The notes under the pieces are model-generated. The model was not told the DNA's origin and did no database searches. It saw nothing but the letters and a program-made list of their open reading frames with translations. Below, piece by piece: positions 23,645-26,328 of a stretch of 26,328 nt of DNA. The first letter of the stretch is position 1; each line of letters opens with the position of its first letter. Source of the DNA: Candidatus Homeothermus arabinoxylanisolvens (lineage in GTDB: Bacteria > Bacteroidota > Bacteroidia > Bacteroidales > Muribaculaceae); NCBI GenBank assembly GCA_001689405.1, contig LUJO01000026.1:1-26328 (forward strand), in the 5' to 3' direction. The position numbers and the translations under genes are program-made.

Positions 23645-24732
23645 TTCACAATCCCTTTTTCGAGATATTCGGCGAGGTTGGTGCGCACTTGTTCGCCGGC
23701 GCGTTCCACAGCCACTTTAGCCATGTCGGCATCCACCATCAGGTTGACAAGCTGCTCGAACGAGGTCTTTTTCGTCGGATCCCAGCCGAGTTTTTCCTTC
23801 GCCTTCGTCGGGTCGCCCCAAAGGTTGACAACATCGGTCGGGCGATAGAAATCGGGAGAAACCTCTATCACAACCTTGCCGGTCTTTACATCTATGCCCT
23901 TTTCATTCTCGCCTTCGCCCTCGAAGCGCAGCTCGATTCCGGCGCGGCGGAAGGCGTAAAGGCAAAATTCACGCACCGAGTGCTGCTCGCCGGTCGCTAT
24001 CACGTAGTCCTCCGGCTCAGGCTGCTGGAGTATCAGCCACATGCACTCCACGTAGTCCTTGGCATAGCCCCAGTCGCGAAGCGAAGACAGGTTGCCGAGG
24101 TAAAGTTTCTCCTGCTTGCCCTGCGCTATGCGGGCGGCAGCGAGTGTGATCTTGCGGGTCACGAATGTCTCTCCGCGGCGCTCCGACTCGTGGTTGAACA
24201 GTATGCCGGAGCAGCAGTACATGCCGTATGCCTCGCGGTACTCCTTGACAATCCAGAAGCCGTACAGCTTTGCCACAGCGTAAGGACTGTAGGGATGGAA
24301 CGGAGTATTTTCGTTCTGCGGCACCTCCTCCACCTTGCCATACAGCTCCGAGGTAGAAGCCTGATATACACGGCAGCTTTTAGTCAAACCGCATAGCCGT
24401 ACCGCTTCAAGTATGCGCAGCACTCCGGTGGCGTCAACATCAGCCGTGAACTCCGGCGAGTCAAACGACACCTGCACATGGCTTTGCGCGGCAAGGTTGT
24501 AAATCTCATCAGGGCGCACCTTGGCAACGACCTGCATTATAGACATCGAGTCGCCGAGGTCGGCGTAGTGCAAGTGAAAATGAGGCTGTCCCTCCAAGTG
24601 GGCAATGCGCTCACGAAAATCCACCGACGACCGACGGATAGTCCCATGCACCTCGTAGCCTTTCTCCAATAAAAACTCGGCAAGAAACGAGCCGTCCTGA
24701 CCCGTAATGCCTGTTATCAATGCTGTTTTCAT
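23641..24732 (-). CDS. gmd: GDP-mannose 4,6-dehydratase
   Basis: Converts GDP-D-mannose to GDP-4-keto-6-deoxy-D-mannose, the precursor of GDP-L-fucose and GDP-D-rhamnose. The 363-residue protein has the NADP-binding motif GITGQDGS (8-15), the RRSS segment for the cofactor phosphate, catalytic STSELYG (Ser/Thr/Glu) and Tyr151/Lys155 in YAVAK. NHESERRGETFVTRKIT and the RPTDVVNLWGDPTKAKEKLGW C-terminal region are family signatures. It ends with a 4-bp overlap into fcl, so the pair should be made in step. It begins 29 nt after rmlB. Confidence 0.97.
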   Translation of the reverse strand: MKTALITGITGQDGSFLAEFLLEKGYEVHGTIRRSSVDFRERIAHLEGQPHFHLHYADLGDSMSIMQVVAKVRPDEIYNLAAQSHVQVSFDSPEFTADVDATGVLRILEAVRLCGLTKSCRVYQASTSELYGKVEEVPQNENTPFHPYSPYAVAKLYGFWIVKEYREAYGMYCCSGILFNHESERRGETFVTRKITLAAARIAQGKQEKLYLGNLSSLRDWGYAKDYVECMWLILQQPEPEDYVIATGEQHSVREFCLYAFRRAGIELRFEGEGENEKGIDVKTGKVVIEVSPDFYRPTDVVNLWGDPTKAKEKLGWDPTKKTSFEQLVNLMVDADMAKVAVERAGEQVRTNLAEYLEKGIVK

Positions 24733-24761
24733 ATCGTATAAATCTTAATCTTAAATAACTG

Positions 24762-25895
24762 TTAGCGGTTTTTGTACATGTCGTCGTAGTAGCGTTCGTA
24801 GTCGCCGGAGGTGATATTGTCCATCCACTCCTGATTGTCGAGATACCAGCGCACGGTCTTTTCGATGCCTTCTTCAAACTGGAGGCTCGGTTCCCAGCCG
24901 AGCTCGCGCTGTAGCTTGCGGGAGTCGATGGCGTAGCGCATGTCATGGCCGAGGCGGTCGGTGACATAAGTAATCAATTCATCGCTGTAACCTTCGGGAT
25001 TGCCGAGGAGACGGTCGACAGTCTTGATGATTACCTTGATGATGTCGATGTTCTTCCACTCGTTGAAGCCGCCGATGTTGTAGGTCTCGGCAATCTTCCC
25101 TTCGTGGAAGATCGTGTCTATGGCACGGGCGTGGTCTACGACATAGAGCCAGTCGCGCACATTCTCGCCTTTGCCATAGACCGGTAACGGCTTGCGGTGA
25201 CGGATATTGTTGATGAACAGCGGGATGAGTTTCTCGGGGAACTGGTAGGGGCCGTAGTTGTTCGAGCAATTGGTCACGATTGTAGGCATACCGTAGGTGT
25301 CGTGACAGGCACGTACAAAGTGGTCGGAAGAGGCCTTTGATGCGCTGTAGGGACTATGCGGGTTGTACTTGGTGGTCTCGAGGAAGAACTCGGTGCCGTA
25401 GGCGTGGTGATGTTCCGATGACGCCGCGGTTGTAAACGGGGACTCGATACCTTCAGGGTTGGTCAGTTCGAGAGCACCGTAAACCTCGTCGGTCGATATG
25501 TGGTAGAAGCGCTTGCCTTCATATTTCTCCGGGAGCGACTCCCAGTATTCCTTGGCCGCCTGAAGCACTGCGAGCGTGCCCATGACATTTGTGCGGGCGA
25601 AGGTGAACGGATCCTTGATCGAGCGGTCGACATGGCTCTCGGCTGCAAGGTGGATGATGCCGTCAATTTCATATTCCTTTATGATGCGTCGCATCTCGTC
25701 AAGATCGGCGATATCAGCCTTGATAAATGTATAATTCGGCTTCTCTTCAATATCCCTGAGATTGGCGAGATTACCGGCATACGTCAGCTTGTCAAGGTTG
25801 ACGATGTGATAATCAGGATATTTGTTTACGAAAAGGCGCACAACATGGCTGCCGATAAAGCCGGCTCCGCCGGTGATGAGTATATTGCGTTTCAT
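24762..25895 (-). CDS. rmlB: dTDP-glucose 4,6-dehydratase
   Basis: Second step of dTDP-L-rhamnose synthesis: dTDP-glucose to dTDP-4-keto-6-deoxyglucose. The 377-residue protein has GGAGFIGSH (9-17), catalytic Thr135-Asp136-Glu137 (STDEVYG) and Tyr183/Lys187 in YSASK. An insertion around residues 150-172, including EHHHAYG, accounts for the slightly greater length and is seen in Bacteroidales RmlB. ATG 25895 was chosen because the family starts MKRNILITGGAGFIG; an in-frame start at 26060 would run 55 residues through rmlD. ATG overlaps the rmlD stop as ATGA. Confidence 0.97.
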   Translation of the reverse strand: MKRNILITGGAGFIGSHVVRLFVNKYPDYHIVNLDKLTYAGNLANLRDIEEKPNYTFIKADIADLDEMRRIIKEYEIDGIIHLAAESHVDRSIKDPFTFARTNVMGTLAVLQAAKEYWESLPEKYEGKRFYHISTDEVYGALELTNPEGIESPFTTAASSEHHHAYGTEFFLETTKYNPHSPYSASKASSDHFVRACHDTYGMPTIVTNCSNNYGPYQFPEKLIPLFINNIRHRKPLPVYGKGENVRDWLYVVDHARAIDTIFHEGKIAETYNIGGFNEWKNIDIIKVIIKTVDRLLGNPEGYSDELITYVTDRLGHDMRYAIDSRKLQRELGWEPSLQFEEGIEKTVRWYLDNQEWMDNITSGDYERYYDDMYKNR

Positions 25896-26328
25896 TTTGA
25901 TTCTTCTTTTAGGTTTTTGATACATTTTTTCAACGAGTCGGTCCAATAGGGAACTTTCAGGCCGAATGTCTCCTTGAATCTGGTCTTGTCGAGGACTGAG
26001 TAAGAGGGGCGCACCACCTTCGATGGAAATTCGTCGGAGTGGCATGGCCGGATGTCGCAATCGGTGTTTCCGGCATATTCGGCGCTCATCTTTGTAAAGT
26101 CAAACCATGAGCAGACACCCTCGTTGGAGTAATGGTAGACGCCCTCGTTGCCGTCGAATCTACGGCTTTCTATGATGTGGAATATGGCGTCAGCAAGGTC
26201 ACGTGCATAGGTCGGCGTGCCCGTCTGGTCGAAGACTACTTTCAGCTCCGGCTTTGTGGAGGTTAGATTAAGCATGGTCTTTACGAAATTCTTTCCGTAC
26301 TCTGCATCTAACATTTGAAAAGGGACCC
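25892..26328 (-). CDS. rmlD: dTDP-4-dehydrorhamnose reductase, C-terminal part, 5' end outside window
   Basis: Last step of dTDP-L-rhamnose synthesis. Only about 145 C-terminal codons lie in the window, and the frame stays open to the right edge (VPFQMLDAEYGKNFVKTM). Recognisable RmlD features are DQTGTPTYARDLADAI and GVYHYSNEGVCSWFDF, followed by the RPSYSVLDKTRF segment that precedes the C-terminal helix. The catalytic Tyr-Lys pair lies upstream, outside the window. An internal ATG at 26314 is not the true start. The TGA overlaps the rmlB ATG. rmlA and rmlC would be expected beyond 26328. Confidence 0.94.
   Translation of the reverse strand, partial: VPFQMLDAEYGKNFVKTMLNLTSTKPELKVVFDQTGTPTYARDLADAIFHIIESRRFDGNEGVYHYSNEGVCSWFDFTKMSAEYAGNTDCDIRPCHSDEFPSKVVRPSYSVLDKTRFKETFGLKVPYWTDSLKKCIKNLKEESK

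Noticed and set aside
25895..26060. RmlB starting at 26060 (432 residues)
   Set aside because: The extra 55 residues read through rmlD out of family context; the Rossmann start MKRNILITGG at 25895 is the usual N-terminus.
1..26328. CRISPR arrays, tRNA or rRNA genes, insertion sequences with transposase
   Set aside because: None seen by eye on either strand: no regularly spaced long repeats, no cloverleaf ending in CCA, no transposase motifs.

Overview
The window looks like a chromosomal segment of a gut-type Bacteroidota, most likely order Bacteroidales. The moderately high GC content and gene content would suit Muribaculaceae, but that family call is a guess. Several intergenic regions carry the Bacteroidales housekeeping promoter -7 element TAnnTTTG, Shine-Dalgarno sequences are essentially absent, and the RmlB, RsgA and envelope proteins have Bacteroidales-style sequences.

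Layout. (1) 1-466: the edge of a mobile or accessory region. It holds the N-terminal half of a Cys-rich helix-turn-helix (excisionase-like) protein with four GTATA repeats spaced exactly 10 bp apart upstream of it. (2) 467-5931, minus strand: a tight co-directional array reading ECF sigma factor, one-pass anti-sigma-like protein, small secreted protein, two tandem paralogous outer-membrane barrels, secreted DNA/RNA nuclease lipoprotein, then tRNA-modification GTPase MnmE. The nuclease stop overlaps the MnmE start. (3) 6125-8129, plus: promoter, YjbQ-family protein, ribosome-assembly GTPase RsgA and a YrdC/YciO-domain protein. (4) 8239-9826, plus: malate dehydrogenase with terminator, then a periplasmic thioredoxin-like lipoprotein. 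(5) 9807-13463: a secreted Ntn-type C45-like hydrolase (minus) diverging from priA (plus). (6) 13472-16014, minus: esterase, EamA transporter and nitroreductase lipoprotein, diverging from a small P-loop kinase (16080-16595, plus) across an 11-bp inverted repeat that carries a promoter element in each arm. (7) 16611-22283, minus: a complete RND efflux operon (adaptor, HAE1-type pump, outer-membrane factor). (8) 22700-26328, minus: nucleotide-sugar genes rmlD (5' cut off by the window), rmlB, gmd and fcl, which supply dTDP-L-rhamnose and GDP-L-fucose.

Most of the window is conserved housekeeping and envelope biology. The best candidate for something under-described is the array at 467-5931. 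It links a probably self-regulated ECF sigma factor to two sister outer-membrane barrels and an exported nuclease, with MnmE translationally attached at the end. Other points of interest are promoter boxes only a few bases from start codons (near-leaderless genes), the symmetric divergent promoter at 16035-16074, repeated TTATACCA motifs upstream of the efflux operon, and the periodic GTATA array at the mobile-element edge.
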